Counted from the stretch's first letter, positions 16,881-25,716 are shown. The stretch: DNA of 64,000 nt from JALYNX01 sp963724825 (GCA_963724825.1 CAVRWT010000004.1:1-64000), one strand, 5' to 3'. Made by a program: numbers and translations. The notes: generated from the letters alone by a model not told the origin.

Positions 16881-17687
16881 ATGGAGCCTGAAAAGAGCAA
16901 CACCGTGGCAGCGCCCATTCTGGTCACCGGCGGCACGGGCACCCTAGGCAGGCTCGTCGTCGACCGGCTGCGCGACACCGGATGCGAGGTCCGAGTGCTC
17001 TCCCGAGACGACCGTGAGGGCGGACGGGGTGTCGAGTACGTGACCGGCGACCTGGAAACGGGCGAGGGAATCGAAGCCGCAGTGGACGGGGTCGAGGTCA
17101 TCGTGCATTGCGCAGGCAGCACCACGGGCGACGAGGACAAGGCACAGCACCTGGTCAAGGCGGCCTCCCCCGCAGGCGTGCGGCACCTCGTGTTCATCTC
17201 GGTCGTCGGGGCAGACAGGGTCCCCGTCGTCAGCGGCATTGACCGCGCGATGTTCGGCTACTTCAAGTCCAAGCTGGCCGCGGAGCAGGTCGTGGCCGGC
17301 TCCGGCATCCCATGGACCACGTTGCGCGCCACCCAGTTCCACGATTTGACCCTCACCACGGCGCAGGCGATGGCCAGGATGCCGGTGATACCGGTCCCGA
17401 CGGGGACCCGGTTCCAGCCTGTCGACACCGGAGAAGTGGCAGACCGTCTCGTGGAGCTCGCGCTGACCACACCAGCCGGCCTGGTCCCCGACATCGCCGG
17501 GCCGAGGGTCTACATGATGGCCGAAATCATCCGCAGCTATCTGCGGGTGGCCGGCAAGCGCCGCCTGATTCTCCCAGTCCGGCTCCCGGGCAAGGCCGCC
17601 AGCGCTTTCCGGGCGGGCGCCAACCTGACCCCGGATCGGGCCGTGGGCCACAGGACATGGGAGGACTTCCTGGCCGAGCGTGTCTGA
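16881..17687 (+). CDS. NmrA-like NAD(P)-binding SDR, partner of the ECF41 sigma factor
   Basis: 268 residues. The nucleotide-binding motif ILVTGGTGTLGRLVVDRL is followed by RVLSRDD, the usual NADPH-discriminating region, and by HLVFISVVGADRVP, typical of atypical SDRs of the NmrA/YlbE type that often lack a full catalytic set. A GAGGAGG six bases before ATG 16881 decides the start over GTG 16863. Divergent from the sigma gene with only 75 bases between starts, so it is the probable target of that sigma factor. Confidence 0.8.
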   Translation: MEPEKSNTVAAPILVTGGTGTLGRLVVDRLRDTGCEVRVLSRDDREGGRGVEYVTGDLETGEGIEAAVDGVEVIVHCAGSTTGDEDKAQHLVKAASPAGVRHLVFISVVGADRVPVVSGIDRAMFGYFKSKLAAEQVVAGSGIPWTTLRATQFHDLTLTTAQAMARMPVIPVPTGTRFQPVDTGEVADRLVELALTTPAGLVPDIAGPRVYMMAEIIRSYLRVAGKRRLILPVRLPGKAASAFRAGANLTPDRAVGHRTWEDFLAERV

Positions 17688-17706
17688 CACTCGGATGCTT
17701 TCTCCG

Positions 17707-17751
17707 CTCCGCGGGGAGGACTCGAACCTCCAACCTTCGGATTAACAGTCC
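17707..17751 (-). repeat. tRNA-Asn 3'-half duplicate 3, a different tRNA-Asn allele
   Basis: Corresponds to the same 45 bases but differs from the intact tRNA. The T-stem is GGAGG/CCTCC instead of GTAGG/CCTAC, a compensated change, and the anticodon-stem side also differs (CGGATTAACAG). Preserved pairing suggests it derives from a functional tRNA-Asn of another lineage. It is preceded by GCTTTCTCCG as copy 1 is, not by arm A. Confidence 0.8.
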
Positions 17752-17890
17752 CGCCCACCCCATCCGTCCAGTCCGAGCACGTGTTGTTTGGTGCCGTCCT
17801 GTCTACGAACTTTGGACGGTCGTGATGTCTGGTGCTGCCCCGTCCGGGTACGTACGGCTACACAAATGGCTACACACGAGGTGCTGGCCG
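17752..17890. repeat. Shared arm B, copy 3
   Basis: Homologous to 14260-14400 and close to it over its whole length, continuing to CCCGAGCGATATTGCCGGT at about 17899. GGCTACACA occurs at 17856-17864 and 17868-17876. Confidence 0.7.
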
Positions 17891-17949
17891 GTCGCCATCC
17901 CGAGCGATATTGCCGGTCATGGGCGGGTTCCGAATGCTGTCGAGGTAGC

Positions 17950-18150
17950 TTGATCAATCTGGGACATGTGCTCCGGGCACCCGCTCCTGTCTCCGTTCTG
18001 TACGATGGGCGCTACGACATTGATCACCCGATTGAGACTGCCAGAGCGACCATAGATCGCGCTGAACGGCTCCATGAGAAAGGACTAGAGGTATGCCCGG
18101 ACTCAGAGGACGACGAAGACGACGTCGCCGACAGCGCCGGAGACGTGTAA
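17950..18150 (+). CDS. Possible small acidic protein
   Basis: An open frame that could start at TTG 17950 or GTG 17968 and encodes about 66 residues, ending in an acidic tail (PDSEDDEDDVADSAGDV). It overlaps the next small gene by 58 bases. No family is recognised and coding is uncertain; it lies within cassette 3. Confidence 0.3.
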   Translation: MINLGHVLRAPAPVSVLYDGRYDIDHPIETARATIDRAERLHEKGLEVCPDSEDDEDDVADSAGDV

Positions 18151-18335
18151 TGCTCGTCGGCGGGATGGTGGCCATCGGCACCAAGAAGATGTCAGCGAAG
18201 AACGCCCAAGCCATCGAGGAGCACACGGGCATCCCTCCAGAGGAGTTGGAAGACTCTGACCTCCAGGAAGCCATGCAGGAACTAGGGATACCCGATGAAG
18301 ATGTCTCAGACTCGGATGCCGAGGAGTCTGGTTAG
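18093..18335 (+). CDS. Small basic-acidic protein with a glycine-rich hydrophobic segment and SHOCT-like tail
   Basis: 80 residues: a very Arg-rich N-terminus (RGRRRRRRRQRRRR), a short hydrophobic stretch (VMLVGGMVAIG), then NAQAIEEHTGIPPEELEDSD and EAMQELGI, and an acidic end. The EEHTG-P-EEL pattern is common in small bacterial proteins with SHOCT-like C-termini. AGAGG lies four bases before ATG 18093. Main cargo of cassette 3. Confidence 0.5.
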   Translation: MPGLRGRRRRRRRQRRRRVMLVGGMVAIGTKKMSAKNAQAIEEHTGIPPEELEDSDLQEAMQELGIPDEDVSDSDAEESG

Positions 18336-18412
18336 ACCGGGCATCTGAGCTAGCCGCAAGAAGCACACAATCCGACGAGAACGTCGCACCCACGTTAGAT
18401 GGGCGCACAGAC

Positions 18413-18618
18413 CGGCACATATTGAGCGGCTGGGCCTCGGCAGTTCTGGTTGGGAGTGGGCCATGCCCCGTCTGCCTGGACTGCCTCTTCGGGTGAGGAC
18501 GAAAGGGTTTCGGCAGGTTCTTGGTGTCGCTCGCACCCCGTGGCCCCATGGCTACACATGCACGCGGACTCACCAATTTCGCCGCGCTGATTTCTCAATC
18601 GCGACAGCAGAAACTGAG
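18413..18618. repeat. Shared arm A, copy 2
   Basis: Close relative of 15447-15651, ending directly at the 3' end of the intact tRNA-Asn. GGCTACACA occurs at 18550-18558, at about the same distance from the core as in copy 1. Confidence 0.7.
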
Positions 18619-18691
18619 CTCCGCGGGTAGGACTCGAACCTACAACCAATGGATTAACAGTCCACTGCTCTACCAATTGAGCTACCGCGGA
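18619..18691 (-). tRNA. tRNA-Asn (anticodon GTT)
   Basis: A full 73-base cloverleaf: acceptor TCCGCGG/CCGCGGA with discriminator G, D-arm GCTC...GAGC, anticodon loop CTGTTAA, and T-arm GTAGG TTCGAGT CCTAC. CCA is not encoded. Its 3' half is the parent of three partial copies to the left, so this is the insertion target of the cassettes. Confidence 0.95.
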
Positions 18692-18756
18692 AGGGTGCCG
18701 GTTGGCGCCGGGAAGGCTACCAGCAGGGTCCTTCTAGCCTGACTCGAGGCCGAGCC

Positions 18757-19885
18757 TCAGGAGCCTTCGAGAAACCCCTCCAGCTTGTGCGACTTGTCCG
18801 GGTGGCGCAGTTTCGCCAAGGCCTTCGTTTCCAACTGGCGGATTCGCTCCCGGGTGACCTTGAAGTGTGACCCAACCTCTTCCAGACGTTCGCATCCGAC
18901 CATCCGCCAGGCCGAACCGCATGATCAGGACCTCCCGCTCCCGGGCATTGAGACCCTCCAACGCCTGAGCCAGCTGATCCTGGAGGGAGGCGAAAGTGGC
19001 GGCGTCGGCTGGAAGGTCCGAATCGTGGTCTTCCACAAGGTCACCCAAGGTTCCGTCGTCGTCCTCGCCTACCGGGGTCTCCAGAGACACCGTGTCCTGA
19101 GCGATCCGCTGCAGCTCGGCAACACGGCTGGGCTCGATGTCCAGCTCGAAGGCGAGCTCATCGATAGAAGGCGCTCTCCCCCGCTGCTGGGTCAGCTCCC
19201 TCTGTGCCCGGGTCAGCTTGTTCACCGAGTCGAGGACATGGATCGGCATCCGAATCGTCCGGCCCTGGTCGGCGATCGCCCGCGAGATCGCCTGACGGAT
19301 CCACCAGGTCGCATACGTCGAAAACTTGAAGCCCCGCCGGTAGTCGAAACGCTCTACCGCCCGCATCAAGCCCACGTTGCCCTCCTGGATCAGATCCAAG
19401 AGCGCCATCCCCCTGCCCACGTAACGGCGAGCCAGGGCTACGACGAGGCGAAGGTTGGACTGGACCAGCTGATCGTGGGCGGCCTCCCCCATCTCCATCT
19501 CGTGCTGGAGGAACGAACGGTCCTCTTCGTTGAGACCCTCCTCGGCGAGTCGGGCCTGGGCCCGCTGCCCGGCCTCCATCTGCATCGCCAGCTCGACTTC
19601 TTGCTGGGATGTGAGCAGCGAGTAGCGGCCGATCTCGTTGAGATAGAGCCGTACCGGATCCGAGACCGAGATCTGGCTGACCTCGATGAACTCCTCGGTG
19701 ACCCCCGGCCCTTCCTCGGTGAGGCGCATCCCCTGGGCGCGGAGGGCATCGGCGACCTTCTCGAAAGCCTCGCCCGACGCCTCGGCGTCCTCCAACTCCT
19801 GTTGGATCTCGGCCATCGTCAGGAACCCGCGATGTTTGCCCCGCTTGACCAGGGCACCAACGACTGTGCTCAGCTCTTCGTTCAC
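18757..19885 (-). CDS. rpoD: Primary sigma factor RpoD, with a frameshift near the C-terminus
   Basis: Main housekeeping sigma factor, about 376 residues. Region 1.2/2 (VSDPVRLYLNEIGRYSLLT; LRLVVALARRYVGRGM; DLIQEGNVGLMRAVERFDY; TYATWWIRQAISRAI) and region 4 (REREVLIMRFGLADG) are intact. One extra base at about 18886 breaks the frame; the DNA-binding helix (EEVGSHFKVTRERIRQLE) and the normal end (KLEGFLEGS) continue in the next frame to a stop at 18757. An essential gene, so this is almost certainly a sequencing indel. It lies next to dnaG, the usual sigma-primase neighbourhood. Confidence 0.93.
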
Positions 19886-19973
19886 GGCTCCGGTGGGGAC
19901 CTGTTTCTCCCACCGGTAAACCTACCTGGTTCCAGGGGGTCCGTTAACCGGATTGTCCTGACACCGCGTCGGA

Positions 19974-21713
19974 TCAATCCTCAGGCGTGGACCGCTTCTC
20001 ACGCTGCAACGTCATCATCCGCTGCAGGACCGCCGAGTGCGGCTCACTGCCCGGGGTAAGCAGGTCCATCTCGGCCTGGAGGCCGGCCATCTCGGCGTCG
20101 AGGCGGCGCTCCTTGAGTCGGCCGTTCATCTCCCCGACCGATGCCAGGGGCCGATCATCTAGGGCCAGGGAGAGAAGCATCCCCTGCAACAACGGCTCGA
20201 CGCCGGAGATGTCGAGTGGGGTGCCCTCTGGCGTGGTGGAGATCCGGGACTCGAGGGCGGCAAAGGCCTCGCCCAGGCGCTCGTCCGCAAAGTCGGCTTC
20301 GGTCAGGTCCGAGAGCCCGCCGTTGTTGGCGAGAACCAGTCGGAGCAGTTCCACGTCGATCCGATCGAAGGGCTTGTCGGTCGAGGGACCGCCTCTCGAC
20401 CCGGTTACTCGACCACCACCGACAGCGGCCTCAACATCGGCCAGGTCCACCCCGACCCGTCGCGCCACGTAGCGCATGTACTCCCGGCGTGCGATCACAT
20501 CGTTCACTTTGCGGAGCTCCGCGGCTGCGCTGTGCAACGCCCGTGCCCGACCTTCGGGGCCGGCCAGGTCGTACTTGGCGACTTCGTGGTCGATCCGGTG
20601 CTCGAGGAGAGGTCGGGCCGACTTCACCGCCGACACCAGCTCCTCGCCACGCCCCTCCTGGACGAGATCGGCCGGGTCGAGCCCATCGGGCATCACCGCC
20701 ACCCGGAGATCGAGGTCAAGCCGGAATGGTGTCTCCAATTGGTCACCGCGCAGGGCGGCCCTCGACCCGGCCTCGTCGGCGTCGAACGCGAGGACCACCC
20801 TCTCCGAGAACCGTCGCAGCAGGTCGAAGTGGCCATCGCCCAGGGCCGTGCCACAAGTGGCAATAGCGGTGGTGATCCCCGCCTGGTGCATGGCGATCAC
20901 ATCGGTGTAGCCCTCGACGATCACCGCAGGCGAGTCCTCGGACATGTTCTTGCGGGCACGATCCAGCCCGAACAGGAGCGATCCCTTGTGATAGAGCAGC
21001 GAATCGGCCGAATTCACGTATTTGGCGTCGGGGTTGTTGGTCACCTTGCGGTCGATCCCCTCCAGCTTGCGCCCGCCGAAGCCAACCGGGTCGCCGCGAA
21101 GGTCATAGATGGGGAACATCAGACGACCCCGGAACACGTCGAAGACCCCGTTGCGGCCGCGCCGGGCCAGGCCGGCGTCGATCATCACCTGGTCGTCGAC
21201 GCCGCCCGCCTTCAACTCCTTGGTCAGGGTGTCCCAATCGACCCCGGCGAAACCCATCTTCCACTCGTCGATGAGGTCGCCGTCGTAGCCCCGGCCTCGC
21301 AAATACGACCGAGCCGGCCCGGCGTCGGCCGCGGTGCGCAGCCGCTGGTTGTAGACCTCGATCGCCCTTCGGATCGCCTCGATGGCGGCGCCTTTCCTCC
21401 CCCGGTTGCGAGCCTCCGCCGGATCCTGGGTGAGGGTGATCCCGGCCTTGCGGGCCAACAGCTCCAACGCATCCCCGAACTCAACGCCCTGGGTCTCGGA
21501 GACGAAAGTGAATACATCGCCGCCCTTTCCACACCCGAAGCAGTGATAGAGACCGCGAGCCCGATCGACCGACATCGACGGCGTCTTCTCCTCGTGGAAG
21601 GGGCAAACCGCCATGAAAGAGCGGCCGGATCGCTTGACGGTGGTGACCTCGGAGATCAGATCGACGAGGTCGGTGGCCTCCCGGACCCGGTCGATGTCGG
21701 AGCGATCTGCCAT
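19974..21713 (-). CDS. dnaG: DNA primase
   Basis: 579 residues. A CHC2 zinc-binding domain is at the N-terminus (VCPFHEEKTPSMSV; YHCFGCGKGGDVFTF). The TOPRIM catalytic core has the motif VEGYTDVIAMHQAG and acidic LAFDADEAGSRAA. The C-terminal DnaB-binding part is short. Synthesises RNA primers at the replication fork. Confidence 0.96.
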   Translation of the reverse strand: MADRSDIDRVREATDLVDLISEVTTVKRSGRSFMAVCPFHEEKTPSMSVDRARGLYHCFGCGKGGDVFTFVSETQGVEFGDALELLARKAGITLTQDPAEARNRGRKGAAIEAIRRAIEVYNQRLRTAADAGPARSYLRGRGYDGDLIDEWKMGFAGVDWDTLTKELKAGGVDDQVMIDAGLARRGRNGVFDVFRGRLMFPIYDLRGDPVGFGGRKLEGIDRKVTNNPDAKYVNSADSLLYHKGSLLFGLDRARKNMSEDSPAVIVEGYTDVIAMHQAGITTAIATCGTALGDGHFDLLRRFSERVVLAFDADEAGSRAALRGDQLETPFRLDLDLRVAVMPDGLDPADLVQEGRGEELVSAVKSARPLLEHRIDHEVAKYDLAGPEGRARALHSAAAELRKVNDVIARREYMRYVARRVGVDLADVEAAVGGGRVTGSRGGPSTDKPFDRIDVELLRLVLANNGGLSDLTEADFADERLGEAFAALESRISTTPEGTPLDISGVEPLLQGMLLSLALDDRPLASVGEMNGRLKERRLDAEMAGLQAEMDLLTPGSEPHSAVLQRMMTLQREKRSTPED

Positions 21714-21746
21714 GGCCCACCGATCATAAGGAGGCCCTGTTGGTCT

Positions 21747-22508
21747 TCAGACCGAGGTGGCGACAAAATCGAGGCGGATCAGGACCTCTTGTGAGACGTC
21801 GGCGACGCCGGGAGCCCGGGGAATGCCCAGGCCGAAGTCGTCCCGGAGGACCGTCGTCTGTGCGGTTCCCTCGATCGTGTTGTCGTCGACGAACGTGGCC
21901 GAGACGTCGAAGGTCACCGACTGGGTGGTGTCCTTGATCTTGAGGTCTCCCGTCACCGTGAAGTCGACGGGCTCTCCGACCGCCGCCGCTCCGCTGAGAC
22001 CGTCCACCGACGTCACGTCGAAGCTGATGAACTCGAACTCGTCGCTGGCGGAGTTCAGGATCACCGGGCCGCGAATGGCGCGATCACGGTTGCCTGAGTC
22101 GGTCTCGAAGGTGCGGGCGTTGATCAGGATCTGGGAGAACTCGGCAGTGGTGAGATCGGCGCTATCGACCGAGATCTGGCCGGCCAACTCCGAAGTGGTT
22201 CCGACGACGTGCTTCGGCGACCCGCGGAGAATCTCATCGATTTCGAAGCTGGCGACCGACTGAGCCGGGTCGATGACGAAGGCCTGGCCGGCCGAGGCGA
22301 CGGTCGTGACCGGGTCGGCGGTGGGATCAGTCGATCCCGATGCGATGGTGGTCGATTCTGATGCGGTTGTGGTCGATCCCTCGGCGATCGGCGGGGTGGT
22401 CAGGTCCGTCGAGGGCTCGCCCGAGCCGCCGGCGAAGTAGAGCCAGCCCACAAAGCCGATCCCGAGAACCAGGATCGCTGCAAGAGCCCAACCAAGGATG
22501 CGTTTCAT
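21747..22508 (-). CDS. YceI-like lipocalin-fold protein, membrane-anchored
   Basis: 253 residues. An N-terminal membrane anchor (ILGWALAAILVLGIGFVGWL) is followed by a Ser/Thr-rich linker (residues 30-70) and a YceI domain (FVIDPAQSVASFEIDEIL; GNRDRAIRGPVIL; VTGDLKIKDTTQSVTFDVS). YceI proteins bind isoprenoid-type lipids; the ligand here is unknown. Displayed outside the membrane by its topology. Confidence 0.85.
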   Translation of the reverse strand: MKRILGWALAAILVLGIGFVGWLYFAGGSGEPSTDLTTPPIAEGSTTTASESTTIASGSTDPTADPVTTVASAGQAFVIDPAQSVASFEIDEILRGSPKHVVGTTSELAGQISVDSADLTTAEFSQILINARTFETDSGNRDRAIRGPVILNSASDEFEFISFDVTSVDGLSGAAAVGEPVDFTVTGDLKIKDTTQSVTFDVSATFVDDNTIEGTAQTTVLRDDFGLGIPRAPGVADVSQEVLIRLDFVATSV

Positions 22509-22561
22509 CGTTATGCCACCTGAGTGAAGTGTGAGGGCCCGGGATCAAGCCCGGGTAAAGC

Positions 22562-23869
22562 TCAGGAGAGCTTTCCCGCCAGATAGTCGACCAAACCTGA
22601 CATCGGGACCCGGTCCTGGCCCATCGTGTCCCGGTCGCGCACCGTCACCGCCTGATCTTCCAACGTCTCGAAGTCGACGGTGACCGCATACGGGGTCCCG
22701 ATCTCGTCCTGACGGCGGTAACGACGGCCGATCGACTGCGTTGTGTCTACCTCGGTCATCCATCGGCGTCGCAATTCGGTGGCAATACGCTCCGCCGGTT
22801 CGATCAGTTCGGGCTTCTTGGAGAGGGGAAGGACCGCCACCTTGTAGGGGGCGAGCTGCGGGTCGAGTCTGAGGACGACCCTCGTCTCGTCGTTGACCTT
22901 CTCCTCCGTATAGGCATCGATGAGGAAGGCAAAGGTGGTCCGGGTGGCGCCGGCCGCAGGTTCGATGACATGGGGGAAGAACCGCTCGTTGGTGTCCTGG
23001 TCGAAGTAGGTCAGGTCCTCGCCCGAGGCTTCGGCGTGCTGTCTGAGGTCGAAGTCGGTGCGGTTGGCGATCCCCTCCAGCTCGTCCCACCCCCAGGGGA
23101 ATTGGTATTCGACGTCCACAGTGCCCGATGAGTAGTGGCTCAACTCGTCTGCGTCGTGGGGGCGGATCCGGAGCCGCTCCTCGGTCATTCCCAGGGCGAG
23201 GTACCACTCGATCCGCTTGTCCTGCCAGTACTGGAACCACTCGGCGCTCTCCTCGGGACGGCAGAAGTACTCCATCTCCATCTGCTCGAACTCGCGGGTC
23301 CTGAAAACGAACTGACCGGGCGTGATCTCGTTCCGGAATGACTTGCCGATCTGTGCGATCCCGAAAGGGAGCTTGAGCCGCAGAGTGCGTCGAACGTTCT
23401 CGAAGTTGATGAAGATCCCCTGCGCGGTCTCGGGCCGGAGATAGACGAGGTTCTCCTCGGAATCCACCGGGCCCATGTGAGTGCGGAACATCAGGTTGAA
23501 GTTGCGGGGATCGGTGAAGGTCCCGCTCTGACCGCAGGTCGGGCAGGTGTTCGGATCCTCCAGCTTGTCGAGACGATGGCGAGAGTTGCAGTTCCGGCAT
23601 TCGACCAGAGGATCGGTGAACACCTCCTCGTGGCCGGATGCCTGCCACACCTGGCGGGCCTGGAGGATTGCCGAGTCGAGGCCAACGATGTCCGAGCGCT
23701 CCTGGACCATCGCCCGCCACCATGCCTCCTTGACGTTGCGCAGCAGCTCGACGCCGAGCGGCCCGTAGTCATAGGAGGAGCGCAGCCCTCCGTAGATCTC
23801 GGAGGCCTGGAACACGAAACCCCGCTTCTTGGCGAGGGCGGAGATGGTGTCGAGGGTGACTTCGGTCAT
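22562..23869 (-). CDS. glyS: Glycyl-tRNA synthetase (alpha2 type)
   Basis: 435 residues. Class II motifs are visible: GPLGVELLRNVKEAWW (motif 1 area), SFRNEITPGQFVFRTREFEQ (motif 2), the zinc cysteines in ECRNCN and NTCPTCG, and a C-terminal anticodon-binding domain (VAVLPLSKKPELIEPAERIA). The start ATG 23869 (MTEVTLDTISALAKKRGF) fits the family; the frame extends upstream into uppS. No T-box leader exists, as only 34 bases separate it from uppS. Confidence 0.95.
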   Translation of the reverse strand: MTEVTLDTISALAKKRGFVFQASEIYGGLRSSYDYGPLGVELLRNVKEAWWRAMVQERSDIVGLDSAILQARQVWQASGHEEVFTDPLVECRNCNSRHRLDKLEDPNTCPTCGQSGTFTDPRNFNLMFRTHMGPVDSEENLVYLRPETAQGIFINFENVRRTLRLKLPFGIAQIGKSFRNEITPGQFVFRTREFEQMEMEYFCRPEESAEWFQYWQDKRIEWYLALGMTEERLRIRPHDADELSHYSSGTVDVEYQFPWGWDELEGIANRTDFDLRQHAEASGEDLTYFDQDTNERFFPHVIEPAAGATRTTFAFLIDAYTEEKVNDETRVVLRLDPQLAPYKVAVLPLSKKPELIEPAERIATELRRRWMTEVDTTQSIGRRYRRQDEIGTPYAVTVDFETLEDQAVTVRDRDTMGQDRVPMSGLVDYLAGKLS

Positions 23870-23903
23870 GATTGAGCGGGGAACGGTGGCCTGGTCCGGA
23901 TGC

Positions 23904-24659
23904 TTAGTCAACCTGGGGCGTGTCATCGGCTGCGCCGAAGCGCCGATCCCGGGCCTGATAGTCGACAACGGCGTCAACGAGTGCGTTGCGGTCGAAGTCC
24001 GGCCAGAGGATGCCCGGGAAGTAGAACTCGGCGTAGGCGGCCTGCCAGAGCAGGAAGTTGGAGAGGCGATGTTCGCCTGACGAGCGGATGATCAGATCCG
24101 CAGCCGGCATCTCCGGGATGTAGAGACACGACTCAATCGCCTGCTCGTCGATGTCGTCGATCGAGAGCTCACCGGCCGCAACCCGCGCCGCCAGCGTGCG
24201 GGTGGCGTCCACGATCTCCCGCCTGCTCCCGTAGTTGAACGCAAAAACCAAATGGAGCTTGGTGTTGCCCGCGGTCTTCTCGGCGGCGTCGGCCATGTGC
24301 TTGCGATTGCGGTCGGGAATCCTCGGATCGTCCATGTCCCCGGCAAACCGCATCCGGACCCCTTGTGCGTCGAGCTCATCGCGCCGCCGGAGTAGGAGGT
24401 CCTCGTTGAACCACATCAGGAACTCCACCTCCTCATCGGAGCGCGACCAGTTCTCGGTGGAGAAGGTGTAAGCCGTGACCCACTCGATCCCGATCTCGAG
24501 AGCCCCCTCGACCGTGTCGAAGAGGGCCGCTTCACCTGCAAGGTGGCCGGCGGTGCGGGGCAGGCCTCTCGCGTTGGCCCAGCGCCCGTTGCCGTCGAGG
24601 ATCAGCCCGACGTGCCTCGGGATTCGGTCGGGATCGACTTTCGAAAGATCCAAACTCAA
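23904..24659 (-). CDS. uppS: Isoprenyl transferase (undecaprenyl-diphosphate synthase type)
   Basis: 251 residues, a cis-prenyltransferase making the lipid carrier for cell-wall synthesis. HVGLILDGNGRWANARG carries the catalytic Asp; TLYTFSTENW-like YTFSTENWSRSDEEV and IIRSSGEHRLSNFLLWQ are family signatures. Its start overlaps the recO stop (ATGA). Confidence 0.94.
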   Translation of the reverse strand: MSLDLSKVDPDRIPRHVGLILDGNGRWANARGLPRTAGHLAGEAALFDTVEGALEIGIEWVTAYTFSTENWSRSDEEVEFLMWFNEDLLLRRRDELDAQGVRMRFAGDMDDPRIPDRNRKHMADAAEKTAGNTKLHLVFAFNYGSRREIVDATRTLAARVAAGELSIDDIDEQAIESCLYIPEMPAADLIIRSSGEHRLSNFLLWQAAYAEFYFPGILWPDFDRNALVDAVVDYQARDRRFGAADDTPQVD

Positions 24660-25372
24660 TCCAGCACCGCCAGAGAGGACAGCTTCCGATCGAGGTGGTA
24701 CTCGACGAATCGGCGGGTGATACCCATCGCCTCACCGGAGAGCCCGGCGTCCGTCTCGGGGAGCCCGCTGAACTCGGCCTCCGCCAGGGCAGCCAGATAG
24801 CCAGTGATGCCGTCGCGAAGTCGAACCGACCCCTCGACGCCACATCGATCGCAGATCACGCCACCGCCTCCGAATGAAAAGCGGTGTAGATCGTCCACCC
24901 GGCCGCAGGAGGCACAGACCAGAAGCGACGGTGCCACCCCGACCACGTCGGCCAGTTTCAACAAGAAACTGGTGATCAGGTCCGGGCCGTTGCGCCCTGA
25001 TTCGAGGGCGCGCAACCCGCGATGGAGGAGGAGGAACAGGCGCATCGACGACTCGTCCTCCTGGGCGACGGCGTCGGCAGCCTCGACCATGGTGCCGGCG
25101 GCGATCACCGAGTCGAGATCGTTGCGGAGCCGGGGAAAAGGCTCGAGAACGGCGACCTGGGTGATGGTGTCGAGATTGCGACCCTCATAGAGGACCAGGT
25201 CGACGTGGGTGAACGGCTCGAGCCGACCACCAAATCGGCTTTTGGTCTTGCGAATCCCCTTGGCGACGGTTCGGATCTTGCCGTTGTTGGGGCTGAGGAG
25301 AACCACCACCCGATCGGCATCGCCGAAGGGATAGGAGCGAAGAACGATGCCCTGATCGTGTCTGATCCCCAT
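24656..25372 (-). CDS. recO: DNA repair protein RecO
   Basis: 238 residues. An N-terminal OB fold (GIVLRSYPFGDADRVVVLLS; KGIRKTKSRFGGRLEPFTHV) is followed by a helical domain and a CxxC...CxxC zinc site (CASCGRVDDLH and CDRCGVEG). Loads RecA in recombinational repair. In a run with uppS, glyS and era. Confidence 0.92.
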   Translation of the reverse strand: MGIRHDQGIVLRSYPFGDADRVVVLLSPNNGKIRTVAKGIRKTKSRFGGRLEPFTHVDLVLYEGRNLDTITQVAVLEPFPRLRNDLDSVIAAGTMVEAADAVAQEDESSMRLFLLLHRGLRALESGRNGPDLITSFLLKLADVVGVAPSLLVCASCGRVDDLHRFSFGGGGVICDRCGVEGSVRLRDGITGYLAALAEAEFSGLPETDAGLSGEAMGITRRFVEYHLDRKLSSLAVLD

Positions 25373-25429
25373 GAGTGGGTTCAGGGTAGGGACGACGAAG
25401 AACTGCTTGGGGGTTTACCCTCGGCTCCC

Positions 25430-25714
25430 ATGACACTGCTCAATGAGGCCGAGATCACCGAGTTTCTCGATAATCATCCCGAGTGGGACCGGTCTGGGTA
25501 CTTGATATCCCGCGCCTTTGAATTCCCCGATTTCGCGGAGTCGATCGGGTTTGTCGCCGAAGTTGCCGTGCTCGCCGAGAAAGCCAACCACCACCCGGAC
25601 ATCGACATTCGCTGGAACAAGGTGACGCTGCGACTGTCGACTCACTCTGAGGGCGGCCTGACCCAGCTAGACACGGATCTGGCCGACCTCTGCGACGCGC
25701 TATACGCCCCCTGA
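25430..25714 (+). CDS. Pterin-4a-carbinolamine dehydratase-like protein
   Basis: 94 residues with the PCD fold signature EVAVLAEKANHHPDIDIRWN and the Trp of WNKVTLRLSTHSEGGLTQLD. Family members recycle pterin cofactor or act as dimerisation factors. It is alone on the plus strand between recO and era, which are both on the minus strand. Confidence 0.87.
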   Translation: MTLLNEAEITEFLDNHPEWDRSGYLISRAFEFPDFAESIGFVAEVAVLAEKANHHPDIDIRWNKVTLRLSTHSEGGLTQLDTDLADLCDALYAP

Positions 25715-25716
25715 GC

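Larger units (their letters stand above)
14215..18691. mobile_element. Tandem tRNA-Asn-associated cassette region without integrase
   Basis: Three segments (14215-15651, 15652-17706 and 17707-18691) are delimited by partial copies of the tRNA-Asn 3' half and end at the intact tRNA-Asn. Each partial copy is followed by a shared sequence (arm B) with two GGCTACACA motifs. The second partial copy and the intact tRNA are preceded by another shared sequence (arm A) with one such motif. This is the layout of attachment sites used by tyrosine recombinases: core plus flanking arm sites. Cargo is a cyclase, a sigma factor with an SDR gene, and small proteins. No integrase or excisionase is inside, so the units would depend on a recombinase encoded elsewhere. 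Confidence 0.7.

Noticed and set aside
18757..18890. A truncated alternative sigma factor
   Set aside because: The missing C-terminal helix-turn-helix is present in the adjacent frame, so this is an indel in rpoD and not a short sigma factor.
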